Assembly: GCA_039029355.1 (NCBI GenBank) | Contig: JBCCGI010000014.1 | Span: forward strand, 1-64,000 | DNA length: 64,000 bases | Reading direction: 5' to 3' | Source of the DNA: JBCCGI01 sp039029355 | GTDB lineage: Bacteria > Planctomycetota > UBA1135 > GCA-002686595 | Shown: piece after piece, positions 34,196 through 44,932 of the stretch | Position numbering within the stretch: position 1 is the stretch's first letter | Layout: each line of letters opens with the position of its first letter | Notes under the pieces: generated by a model | The model's database searches: none | What the model saw: only the letters and a program-made list of their open reading frames with translations | Told to the model about the DNA's origin: nothing | Made by a program: the position numbers and the translations under genes

Positions 34196-35932
34196 ATGGC
34201 CAAATCCTGCGGAATCCACATCGGACAGCGGCGCTTCGCCATCGTCGTCCTCGACGGCAGCGCCAAGAAGAACAAGGTCGTCTTCCAGCGCGAGGGCGAC
34301 ATCCCGCCCGGCGAGGACCCGATCCTTGCGACGGCCCAGGGCCTGAAGGAAGCGTCCAAGGGCGTCAAGGTCCCCGGCGAGAACATCGGGCTGGCGGTCG
34401 ACTCGGGGCTGGCGGCGTATCGCACGCTCAACCTGCCCTTTGACGACAAGGCGAAGATCGAGGACGTCGTCAAGTTCGAGGTCGAGAGCCAGCTGCCGCA
34501 GTGGGACATCGACGAGGTCATCGTCGACTTCCTCACGCTCAGCTCGACTCCGGGCGTCGAGTCGAACCTGCTGATCACGGCCGTCCCCAAGGACCGCCTC
34601 GAGGCGCGCATCCGCGCCTGCGAGCGGGCCGGCCTAGAGCCGTACGAGGCCGAGCTCGACACCACCGCGCTCTTCAACGCGGCCGAGCAGGTCGGGCTCC
34701 TGGGCGAGGACGGCGCGCAGGTGCTGGTGCACGTCGGCGACGCGTCGACCTCGGTCGTCGTCGTGGACGGCGGGCGGCTGCACGCGATGCGCTCGGTGCA
34801 TTCCGGCGCCGAGCCGCTCGTCGCGGCCGCGCCTCCGCCGCCCTCCGACGACGAGGAAGAGGACGGCGCCGAGCTGCCGCCCGAGCCCGAGATCGACCCC
34901 GCCGCGCTCGCCCAGCGCCGCGCCGAGAGCGCGAGCCGTCTGCGGCGCGAGCTGGCCCGCACGCTGTCGGCCGCGAACACCGACAACCCGGTCGAGGGCA
35001 TCTTCGTCACCGGGCTGCAGCTGCCCGAGCTCTTCGACGGCCCGATCCTCGACGTCGAGATCCGGCCCTTCGACGGGCTGCCGGGCGAGGGCGACGACGT
35101 GGGCGAGTGCGCGGTGGCGTACGGCGCCGCGCTGCGCCGGCTCGGCGGCGGATCGCTGAAGGGCACGCTGCGCCGCGAGGAGCTGCGCTACACGGGCAAG
35201 TTCGAGCGCCTCGAGCTGCCGCTCGCCGTGCTCTGCCTGCTGCTGGTGATGTCGCTTTGGGTCCACCTGACGATCGTCAACCGCCAGATCCTTTGGCGGG
35301 GTGAGGGCGACCTCGACCGCGGCCAGCGCGGCGACCTGCAGATCTGGCTCGAAGCGTCGAACGCGTACATGCTGCCCAGCGCCGAGGACGACTACCCCGG
35401 CGTGCTCACGGTGCCGCCGGAGGAGATCGCGGCGTACTGCCAGGCGGCGGCGTCGGGCAGCGACCTGGACCGCACGAAGATGCAGGAGCTGCGGAACATC
35501 GAGCGGCTCCTCACGATCGAGCTCGATGAGGTCAACCGCGAGCTGGGCCGTACCAGCGAGGTCGAGCATCCCCAGTCGGCGCTCGAGGCGCTGACGACCG
35601 TGCTCGAGCTGGTCAACGGCATGGGCGACGAGATCGGACGCGTCGGGCTGCGCCAGCTCGCCTCGAACACCGCCCAGACCAAGGCCGGCAGCGAGGCCTA
35701 CGTGCAGGTGAAGATGGACATGGACTTCTTCGCCGAGGCGGACCTGGCGGCGACGCGCCACTACAACAACTTCGCCAACGCGCTCGAGGACCAGCCCTGG
35801 TGCCGCAAGTTCGAGCGTAAGCAGACCAAGGTGCTGGATGGCGGTGGTGGCATCTACGTCGACGGCCTGACGATCGAGGTCGACACGACGCGCATCGAGC
35901 GCGACGACGACGAGCAGGAGCAAGGCCAGTGA
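34196..35932 (+). CDS. pilM: PilM-like actin-fold protein with fused membrane/PilN-GspL-like tail
   Basis: The 578-aa protein starts 3 bases after its neighbour. Residues 1-330 have the PilM/GspL actin-like pattern: CGIHIGQRRFAIVVLDG, LNLPFDDKAKIEDVVKFEVE, LLITAVPKDRLEARI, DTTALFNAAEQVG, VLVHVGDASTSVVVV. An acidic, Pro-rich insert (about 215-240) interrupts the domain. One transmembrane helix (about 344-362) and a periplasmic helical domain follow. Normal PilM is about 350 aa with a separate PilN; here the two appear fused, as in GspL. It is probably the inner-membrane platform of a type IV pilus or type II secretion-like machine, with the PilO-like protein next door. Confidence 0.75.
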   Translation: MAKSCGIHIGQRRFAIVVLDGSAKKNKVVFQREGDIPPGEDPILATAQGLKEASKGVKVPGENIGLAVDSGLAAYRTLNLPFDDKAKIEDVVKFEVESQLPQWDIDEVIVDFLTLSSTPGVESNLLITAVPKDRLEARIRACERAGLEPYEAELDTTALFNAAEQVGLLGEDGAQVLVHVGDASTSVVVVDGGRLHAMRSVHSGAEPLVAAAPPPPSDDEEEDGAELPPEPEIDPAALAQRRAESASRLRRELARTLSAANTDNPVEGIFVTGLQLPELFDGPILDVEIRPFDGLPGEGDDVGECAVAYGAALRRLGGGSLKGTLRREELRYTGKFERLELPLAVLCLLLVMSLWVHLTIVNRQILWRGEGDLDRGQRGDLQIWLEASNAYMLPSAEDDYPGVLTVPPEEIAAYCQAAASGSDLDRTKMQELRNIERLLTIELDEVNRELGRTSEVEHPQSALEALTTVLELVNGMGDEIGRVGLRQLASNTAQTKAGSEAYVQVKMDMDFFAEADLAATRHYNNFANALEDQPWCRKFERKQTKVLDGGGGIYVDGLTIEVDTTRIERDDDEQEQGQ

Positions 35933-36477
35933 TGCGCTTCTTCCGATCCCTGAACTTCCCGCGCGCGATGATCCTGGGCAGCCTGATCGGTGCCGCGATC
36001 ATCGGCTACCTCGCCTACCAGCGCACGGCCGAGCTCAAGCAGCTAGAGACCGACCTGAAGGACGCGCCCTTCGTCGTCAAGTCGATCCAGATGAAGGCCA
36101 AGCAGCTCGACGACGCGCTCAAGGCGGCGAACCGCGAGGGCCTCTCGTCCGGCCAGGACGACCCCGAGTACTACATCCGCCAGCGCGCCCAGGTCGAGAA
36201 CGTCGGCATCGGGCAGGTGGACATCAACCCCTCGAAGAGCTCGCCCGCAAAGGACGTCGAGGACCTGAAGTTCAAGATCCGCCCGACCGAGCGCTCCACG
36301 CGCTTCCTGCGCGGCTCGATCGCGAACTTCCTCTACAAGCTCGAGCAGGACAGCCGGCGCGTGAAGGTCACCTCGATCAAGATCGACCCGATCGACAAGC
36401 TGAAGCCGGGCGAGATCAGCGACGACTACTGGACCTTCGAGGCCGAGCTCACCTCGCGCCGCAAGGTCGAAGGCTAG
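35932..36477 (+). CDS. PilO/GspM-like inner-membrane platform protein
   Basis: The ATG at 35932 shares one base with the pilM stop and gives 181 residues. There is one N-terminal transmembrane helix (AMILGSLIGAAIIGYLAY), a coiled-coil stretch (ELKQLETDLKDAP; MKAKQLDDALKAANRE) and a C-terminal domain with a ferredoxin-like beta-alpha pattern. That is the layout of PilO and GspM. The sequence is divergent, so the family is inferred from layout and from the pilM-type neighbour. GTG 35929 is an alternative start. Confidence 0.65.
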   Translation: MRFFRSLNFPRAMILGSLIGAAIIGYLAYQRTAELKQLETDLKDAPFVVKSIQMKAKQLDDALKAANREGLSSGQDDPEYYIRQRAQVENVGIGQVDINPSKSSPAKDVEDLKFKIRPTERSTRFLRGSIANFLYKLEQDSRRVKVTSIKIDPIDKLKPGEISDDYWTFEAELTSRRKVEG

Positions 36478-37455
36478 GTGCCGCTGCGCGCCCTGCTGAC
36501 GGCGCTCGGCGGCGCGCTGCTCGCGTCGTCGGCCGCGGCGCAGGACGTCGGCGATCGCCTGGCCGCGGGCGAGGCGGCGCTCGCAGGTCTCTCGGGCTTC
36601 ACCGGAGCCGGCGCCGAAACCTGGACCGACCTCCAGGGCCGCGTGGTGCTGATCGAGTTCTTCGCCCACTGGTGAAAGCCATGCGCGGAGCAGGTCGGGC
36701 ACCTGAACGAGCTCAGCGCGAGGTTCGAACGGTCGGGGCTGACGGTGCTCGCGGTGACGTCGGAGGAGGCCTCGCTGACCGAGCCCTGGATCGAGCAGCA
36801 CGCGCCCAAGTACGGCTACGCGTACGACGGCGACGGCGGCCTCGCCCGCTGGTTCGGCGTGAAGCCCCTGCCCGACGCGGTGCTGGTCGACCCCGCCGGG
36901 ACCATCGTCTGGCGCGGCAACCCCGCCGACCTGCGCGACCGCACGATCGAGCGCGCCCTGCCCGGCGCGCTGACCGAACCGCTCTGGACCTGGCCCGACT
37001 CCGCGGCCGCGGCGCGCGCCGAGGTGCGCGCAGGGCGGTTCGCGAAGGCGCTCGAGCTCGCCAAGGGCGACGAGGCGACCGCCGCCGGCATCCGCCGCAT
37101 CGTCGCCGCGCACGCGACGGCGCTTGAGGCGGCTCACGAACGCGGCAACGTGTTCGCGACGAAGGAGCGCGCCGAGCTGCTCGCGGCCTCCGCCGACGGC
37201 CTCCCCGAGGCCGCGCGCGCCGCCGAGCTCCTGGAAGCCATCGCCGCCGACGACGCCGCCCAGGCCGTGCTGGCGGCACAGATCGAGATCCGCGCGCTCC
37301 GCGGCGAGGCGCGCAACCTGCGCAAGCGAGCCGACGCCGACCGGCTGCTCGCACGCCTCGACGAGCTGATCGCCGAGCACCGCGGCACGCACGCCCGCAC
37401 CGAAGCGCGCGAGCTGTCGCGCGCTGTGAAGCGCCGCCTGCCGAGCTTCCGCTGA
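36478..37455 (+). CDS. Predicted selenoprotein: exported TlpA/thioredoxin-like protein with UxxC motif
   Basis: A GTG start immediately after the pilO-like stop opens a frame with a signal peptide (ALLTALGGALLASSAAAQ). It reaches FFAHW, meets TGA at 36673-36675 (residue 66), and continues in the same frame as KPCAEQVGHLNELSARFE to 37455. Reading TGA as selenocysteine gives U66-K-P-C69, exactly where TlpA/ResA proteins have the redox CxxC. The rest of the fold follows: LTVLAVTSEEASL, WFGVKPLPDAVLVD with the cis-Pro, GTIVWRGN. An Ala-rich helical domain of ~160 residues comes after. The total is 325 aa with Sec. A SECIS-like hairpin follows the TGA. The alternative is a nonsense mutation or read error from TGC/TGT, splitting the gene. 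Confidence 0.75.
36683..36719 (+). promoter_or_regulatory. Candidate bacterial SECIS element
   Basis: Seven bases after the TGA a hairpin can form. GCGC (36683-36686) pairs with GCGC (36716-36719), GAGC (36688-36691) with GCTC (36711-36714), and AGGT (36692-36695) with ACCT (36701-36704). The apical loop is CGGGC, starting 20 bases after the TGA, with a 6-base internal loop on the 3' side. Bacterial SECIS elements lie in the coding sequence right after UGA, with an apical loop 16-37 bases away and G near its start. This one fits, though a GC-rich sequence forms hairpins easily. Confidence 0.5.
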
Positions 37456-37623
37456 GCCGGCGCTCCGCGACCACGGCCGTGCACGCGCGGACTCGGGCTT
37501 CCCCGGGGTGCCCGCGCTCTTGAGCTTGGAGTAGCGTGATCGCCGCGCGTCGGACGAGGGCGAGCCCGCATCGACGCGACGCCGGACGAATCCGTTCCGT
37601 TTGGAGAGAGAGGTGTCTTGCCC

Positions 37624-39105
37624 ATGATCCCCGCGCTTTCCGCGATCTTGTCCCTGCTGCTCGCGATCCAGACCTCCTGCGACGAAGCGGTCCTCTCGAT
37701 CGTCATCGAGGCCGGGACGAGCGAAGCGGTCCTCTGGGCGCCCGAGGGCCCCCCAACCCTCGGTGGACCGTTCTCGCTCCAGCTCCGCGGAGGCGCTCCC
37801 GGAGCCCGCGCCTTTCTCGCATGGAGCGACGAGGAGCCGGCGGGCGCGCCGGCCCGTGGACTCGGTGGACTGCTGCTCGATACGCCCTACCCTCTGGCCA
37901 CCGTCGTCCTGGATCACGAGGGCAACTCGCCGGCCGTGCCGATTCCTCCGGCTGTGCTGGAGGGGCTCTGCGGTATCACCGTCCTGGTGCAGGGGCTCGT
38001 CGACGACCCGGCCAGCGGCCAGCTTCGGCTGACCAACGGGCTCGAGCTTCGGCCCGGGATCGCCGCGGAGCCGTTCTTCGCGGGCACCCACGTTGCCGCC
38101 GGCGACGGCCCGCGGGACCTCGCCCTCGGCGATCTCGATTCCGACGGTCGGGTCGATGCGGTCGTCCTGAACTGGACGTCCGACGACGTCAGCGTGTTCA
38201 GCGGCGACGGCGCGGGAACGCTCACGGCTCTCGGTGCCTTTGCGACCGCGGACGCGGCGGATGGGATCCTCCTCGGGGACCTCGACGGGGACTCGGCGCT
38301 CGACGTGGTGGTCGCGAGCTCACAGGTTTGGGTTCATCCAGGGCTAGGCGGCGGCACGTTCGGCGCGGCGTCGACCTACGCGGCCGGGGCCAGCCCGACC
38401 CAGGTCGTCGGCGGGGACCTGAACGGCGACGGCTGGACCGACCTCGTGATGCCGACGTTGAGCGCGGACGTGGTCGCGGTGCTTCTCGGCGAGCCCGGCG
38501 GGAGCTTCCAGCCGTTCACGCACTACCCGACCGGAGAACGCCCACGCTCCGCGAGCCTTGCCGACCTCGACCTGGATGGAGCGCTGGACGTCGCCGTCGC
38601 GAACGACGGATTCGGCTCGACGCCCGGGAGCGTGGTCGTCCTCCTCGGCGACGGGGCTGGAGGCCTTGGGAGTCCCCTGACGCTCGCCGATGGACCGGAT
38701 CGCGCCTTTGTCGTCGCGACCGAGCTCAACCAGGACGGGTTCGTCGATCTGGCTGTCGTCAACGACGACACGTCCGGGCTCTCGGTCTTCCTCGGCCAAG
38801 GCGGCGCCAGCTTCGCGCCCTCGACGACCTACTCGGTCGCCGCGTTCCCCGTACAGGTCGTGGCCACCGAGATCGACGGCGACGGGAAGCGCGATCTGGT
38901 GATCTCGTCCTCGCTCACCGACTCGATCCAGGTCTTGCGCAACACGGGCGATGGCCTGCTCGCGCCGCTCTCGACCTACCCGGCGGGGCAGAACCCCGGC
39001 GGTCTCGCGACGGCGGACCTGTCGGCGGATGGCAGCCCCGACGTCGTCGCCGCGAACTCGAGCTCGGATGACATCACGGTCTTCACGAACATCGTCGGCG
39101 ACTGA
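37624..39105 (+). CDS. Exported FG-GAP/VCBS repeat protein
   Basis: The ~493-aa product has a signal peptide (PALSAILSLLLAIQTSC), an N-terminal beta domain to about residue 155, and then about seven FG-GAP/VCBS repeats forming a beta-propeller. Calcium-loop motifs recur: LGDLDSDGRVDAVV, LGDLDGDSALDVVV, GGDLNGDGWTDLVM, LADLDLDGALDVAV, ATELNQDGFVDLAV, ATEIDGDGKRDLVI, TADLSADGSPDVVA. Such proteins are exported and bind surfaces or ligands. A GAGAGAGG element precedes both this ATG and a TTG at 37618 six bases upstream. A 168-bp gap without other features separates it from the selenoprotein gene. Confidence 0.88.
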   Translation: MIPALSAILSLLLAIQTSCDEAVLSIVIEAGTSEAVLWAPEGPPTLGGPFSLQLRGGAPGARAFLAWSDEEPAGAPARGLGGLLLDTPYPLATVVLDHEGNSPAVPIPPAVLEGLCGITVLVQGLVDDPASGQLRLTNGLELRPGIAAEPFFAGTHVAAGDGPRDLALGDLDSDGRVDAVVLNWTSDDVSVFSGDGAGTLTALGAFATADAADGILLGDLDGDSALDVVVASSQVWVHPGLGGGTFGAASTYAAGASPTQVVGGDLNGDGWTDLVMPTLSADVVAVLLGEPGGSFQPFTHYPTGERPRSASLADLDLDGALDVAVANDGFGSTPGSVVVLLGDGAGGLGSPLTLADGPDRAFVVATELNQDGFVDLAVVNDDTSGLSVFLGQGGASFAPSTTYSVAAFPVQVVATEIDGDGKRDLVISSSLTDSIQVLRNTGDGLLAPLSTYPAGQNPGGLATADLSADGSPDVVAANSSSDDITVFTNIVGD

Positions 39106-39132
39106 CCGACGATCCTCCCGCCGGCGGCGGTG

Positions 39133-39160
39133 AGCGGGCCAGCCGGCGGCGTGGCCCGCT
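39133..39160. terminator. Hairpin between convergent genes
   Basis: AGCGGGCC (39133-39140) and GGCCCGCT (39153-39160) form a perfect 8-bp stem with a 12-base loop in the 64-bp gap between two converging genes. It is probably a bidirectional terminator; there is no T-run. Confidence 0.55.
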
Positions 39161-39169
39161 TCGCAGCCT

Positions 39170-40336
39170 CTACGCCGCTTCCTTGCTCTGCTCGGGCGTG
39201 GCGTCCGAGCGGCCGTAGGCGTGCATCGCCAGGTCGAGGATGTCGCGCCGTCCGACGGCGGGCACCTCGAGGATCTCCATCTCGGGCGACTCCATGAGGG
39301 CGTAGAAGCCGTCCTCGTCGCGGAGACTCTGGTAGAGGTCGAGCTTGTGCGCCAGCGAGACGAGGGCCGCGCTCTTCGGGAAGTCCTCGTTCTCGTCGAA
39401 CTTGTGGTGGCAGCCGGTCACCGACGCCAGCTCGTCGCCGAGCTGCCAGCTCTTGGCGAGCTCGGAGCCGACGCGCTCGTGGAAGCGGTGGAACACCTTG
39501 CCGATCAGCGCGCGGCTCACCATGCGGCCGCGACGCGACTCCTCGTCGAGCATCGCGAGCAGCGGCAGCTTGCCGATGTCGTGCAGCAGGCCCAGGAGGA
39601 AGGCGTTGTCCTTGTCCATCCCGACCTTCGGGCCGATCGACCAGGCGATGCGCGCGACCGAGAGGGCTTGGCGCCACACGCTCTTGCCGTAGGAGGCCAC
39701 CCCGCGGCCGGTGAGGATCGTGCCCTTCACCGAGGCCGAGAGGATCAGCGTGCGCACCGCGCGCATCCCGATCCGCATCACGCCGTCGTGAATCGAGCGC
39801 ACGGGCTCTTGGCCCCCGTAGAGGGCCGAGTTCGCCGTCCGCACGAGCTGACCGGAAAGGACCGGGTCGCCGGAGATCATGCGCGAGATGTCCGCGATCT
39901 CCGCCCGCGGGTCGTTCGTGAGGTTCATGATCGCCACGCTCGTCGAGGGGAGCTGAGGCAGCTCGAGCTTGCCCTCGCCGATGCGGCGGTCGATCTCCTC
40001 GAGCAGGGCCTTCTCCTCCTCCTGAAGCGACGCTCGCTGGCACGCGGAGCCGTCCAGGGCCGCCGCGCGCTTGCGCCCGGGCAGGTCCTTGAACTCTCCA
40101 TCGATGACCGCCGGCTGATCTTGGCCGCCGCGGCCCTCGGGTTCTGGCTGTCCCTGCTGCGGCGCGGGTGCGCTGGCGCGGGCGGCAGCGGTGGGTACGG
40201 ACGGGGACTTCCGGGCGGCGGGCTTGGCCGGGGCCGAGCCGCCTCCGAAGAGGGACAGGATCTTTTTGATTAGCGAAAGCAAGGGCAGGGGCTCCTGACC
40301 CGCTTTCGACCAATCCTGTGGTTCGCCTGAGCACAA
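39170..40336 (-). CDS. HDOD-domain signalling protein
   Basis: The 388-aa product has an Ala/Pro/Gln-rich N-terminal region (to ~105) and an HDOD domain: LPQLPSTSVAIMNLTNDP, ISGDPVLSGQLVRTANSALYGG, IRIGMRAVRTLIL-type helix, LLGLLHDIGKLPLLA, VTGCHHKFDENEDFP. HDOD proteins are HD-like but generally non-catalytic, and act in stress, motility and cyclic-di-GMP-linked signalling. The start is uncertain: TTG 40336 has a GGAGG just upstream, and a second TTG about 17 codons in is possible. It lies downstream of carB on the same strand after a hairpin-rich gap. Confidence 0.87.
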   Translation of the reverse strand: MCSGEPQDWSKAGQEPLPLLSLIKKILSLFGGGSAPAKPAARKSPSVPTAAARASAPAPQQGQPEPEGRGGQDQPAVIDGEFKDLPGRKRAAALDGSACQRASLQEEEKALLEEIDRRIGEGKLELPQLPSTSVAIMNLTNDPRAEIADISRMISGDPVLSGQLVRTANSALYGGQEPVRSIHDGVMRIGMRAVRTLILSASVKGTILTGRGVASYGKSVWRQALSVARIAWSIGPKVGMDKDNAFLLGLLHDIGKLPLLAMLDEESRRGRMVSRALIGKVFHRFHERVGSELAKSWQLGDELASVTGCHHKFDENEDFPKSAALVSLAHKLDLYQSLRDEDGFYALMESPEMEILEVPAVGRRDILDLAMHAYGRSDATPEQSKEAA

Positions 40337-40368
40337 ACCTCCGCGAACCGGAGCGAGCCGCGCCGCGC

Positions 40369-40433
40369 GAGCGCTGTGCAGCGCTCCGGAGGGGGCGAGG
40401 TCGCCTCCGGAGCCCCAGGCGGGCGGGGGCTCC
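40369..40433 (-). repeat. Three overlapping hairpins between carB and the HDOD gene
   Basis: Read on the minus strand from carB, stem B pairs 40409-40416 with 40426-40433 (8 bp). Stem A pairs 40383-40392 with 40404-40413 (10 bp perfect). Stem C pairs 40369-40375 with 40380-40386 (7 bp, GTGC-complement tetraloop). B and A share bases, as do A and C, so neighbours exclude each other. This looks like a carB terminator or an attenuator ahead of the HDOD gene. Confidence 0.5.
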
Positions 40434-40452
40434 GGGGTGAGCGCGGGGCCGG

Positions 40453-43689
<3,237 letters not shown>

Positions 43690-43770
43690 TCGGGAGCCGT
43701 CAGGAGAGAGGGGGTGGCGCGGGTCGGGGACGTTTCCTCGTGTGAGGATAAACTTCCCGATTGAAGCAAA

Positions 43771-43801
43771 CGCGACCCCCGTTGTCGACCGCGCGACCCC
43801 C
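43771..43801. repeat. Direct repeat upstream of carB
   Basis: CGCGACCCCC occurs at 43771-43780 and 43792-43801, 21 bases apart (two helical turns), about 85-110 bases before the carB start. This spacing suits a dimeric regulator, but the sequence is GC-rich and could be chance. Confidence 0.3.
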
Positions 43802-43832
43802 GGAACGGAGCGTCAAAACGGGTTTCGTCGCG

Positions 43833-44912
43833 TCAGGGAACGAGCTCGGCCAGCTGCGCGGCGCTCACCTCGACCCCGCGGCGGATCTCGCCGGCCCGCA
43901 CCGGGAGCACCAGGCGCGCGTAGGCGCCGCCCGCCTTCTTCTTGTCGAGCCGCGCCGCAGAAACGATTTCGTTCGCGGGCAGCGCAAGACCGGCGCTGGC
44001 GCGCAGCTCCTCGAGGCCCGCGGGCAGGCCGAGGGCGTCGAGCAGGGCGCGCAGCCGGCCCGGCAGCGCGGCGTCGGCCAGCAGGCCTAGCCGCTCGCTC
44101 GCCCGCGCCGCCAGCCCCAGGCCGGCGGCCACGGCAACGCCGTGGGGGATCTGCCCGTAGCCCGCCACGTGCTCGATCGCATGGCCGAAGGTGTGCCCGA
44201 GGTTGAGGACCTCGCGCGGGCCGGCCTCGCGCTCGTCCGCGGCGACGACGGCGGCCTTGGTGCGGACGGCGGGCTCGACCGCGCGGCCCAGGGCGGCGGC
44301 GTCGGCCGCGCGCAGGGCCGCCGCGTCGGCCTCCAGGGCGGCCAGGAGCCCCTCGCCGGAGATCAGCGCCGTCTTGACGAGCTCGCCGAGCCCCGACGAC
44401 AGCTCCTCGGGCGGCAGCGTGCCCAGGGTCTGGGTGTCGGCCAGCACGCCCGAGGGCGTGTGGAACACCCCGGCGAGGTTCTTGCCCGCCCGCAGGTTGA
44501 CCGCGGTCTTGCCGCCTACCGACGAGTCCACCTGGGCCAGGAGCGTGGTCGGGCACTGGAGGACCTGGACCCCGCGCATGTAAAGGGCGGCCGCCAGGCC
44601 CCCGACGTCGCCCACGACGCCTCCGCCGAAGGCGATCAACAGCCCGTCGCGGCCCAGCTGCGCGGCCGCCATCGCGTCGAGGACGCGCTCCAGCACCTCG
44701 AAGGTCTTTGAGCCCTCGCCCGGCGCGAGCGTCAGCCGCGGAGCCTCGCCCAGCGGTCCCAGGCGGTCGGCGTGGAGCTCTTCGACGTTCCGGTCGGTCA
44801 GCACCAGCGCGCCGCGGCCCGCCACCTCGTCCGCGAGCCGGGCCAGCGCCCCGCCGCCGATCCAAACCCGGTAGGGCCGGCCGGCGGCGACGTCCACCAC
44901 GGCGAGCGACAT
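43833..44912 (-). CDS. aroB: 3-dehydroquinate synthase
   Basis: From the ATG at 44912 the product is 359 aa, the usual AroB length. Visible motifs are LAPGEGSKTFEVLERVLDAM, the NAD-binding LIAFGGGVVGDVGGLAAALYMRG, PTTLLAQVDSSVGGKTAVNL, AGVFHTP, the LGELVKTALI block and the zinc-site LNLGHTFGHAIEHV. It makes 3-dehydroquinate from DAHP, step two of the shikimate pathway. It is 20 bases downstream of the unknown membrane protein gene. The open frame continues upstream, but this ATG matches the family start. Confidence 0.95.
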   Translation of the reverse strand: MSLAVVDVAAGRPYRVWIGGGALARLADEVAGRGALVLTDRNVEELHADRLGPLGEAPRLTLAPGEGSKTFEVLERVLDAMAAAQLGRDGLLIAFGGGVVGDVGGLAAALYMRGVQVLQCPTTLLAQVDSSVGGKTAVNLRAGKNLAGVFHTPSGVLADTQTLGTLPPEELSSGLGELVKTALISGEGLLAALEADAAALRAADAAALGRAVEPAVRTKAAVVAADEREAGPREVLNLGHTFGHAIEHVAGYGQIPHGVAVAAGLGLAARASERLGLLADAALPGRLRALLDALGLPAGLEELRASAGLALPANEIVSAARLDKKKAGGAYARLVLPVRAGEIRRGVEVSAAQLAELVP

Positions 44913-44932
44913 CGGCTCGATCGACCCCCGGC

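Noticed and set aside
36478..36675. A short 65-aa stand-alone gene ending at HW-TGA, plus a separate gene starting at 36745
   Set aside because: The short product would end in the middle of a thioredoxin fold. Both parts are in one frame and complete a TlpA-like protein when the TGA is read through.
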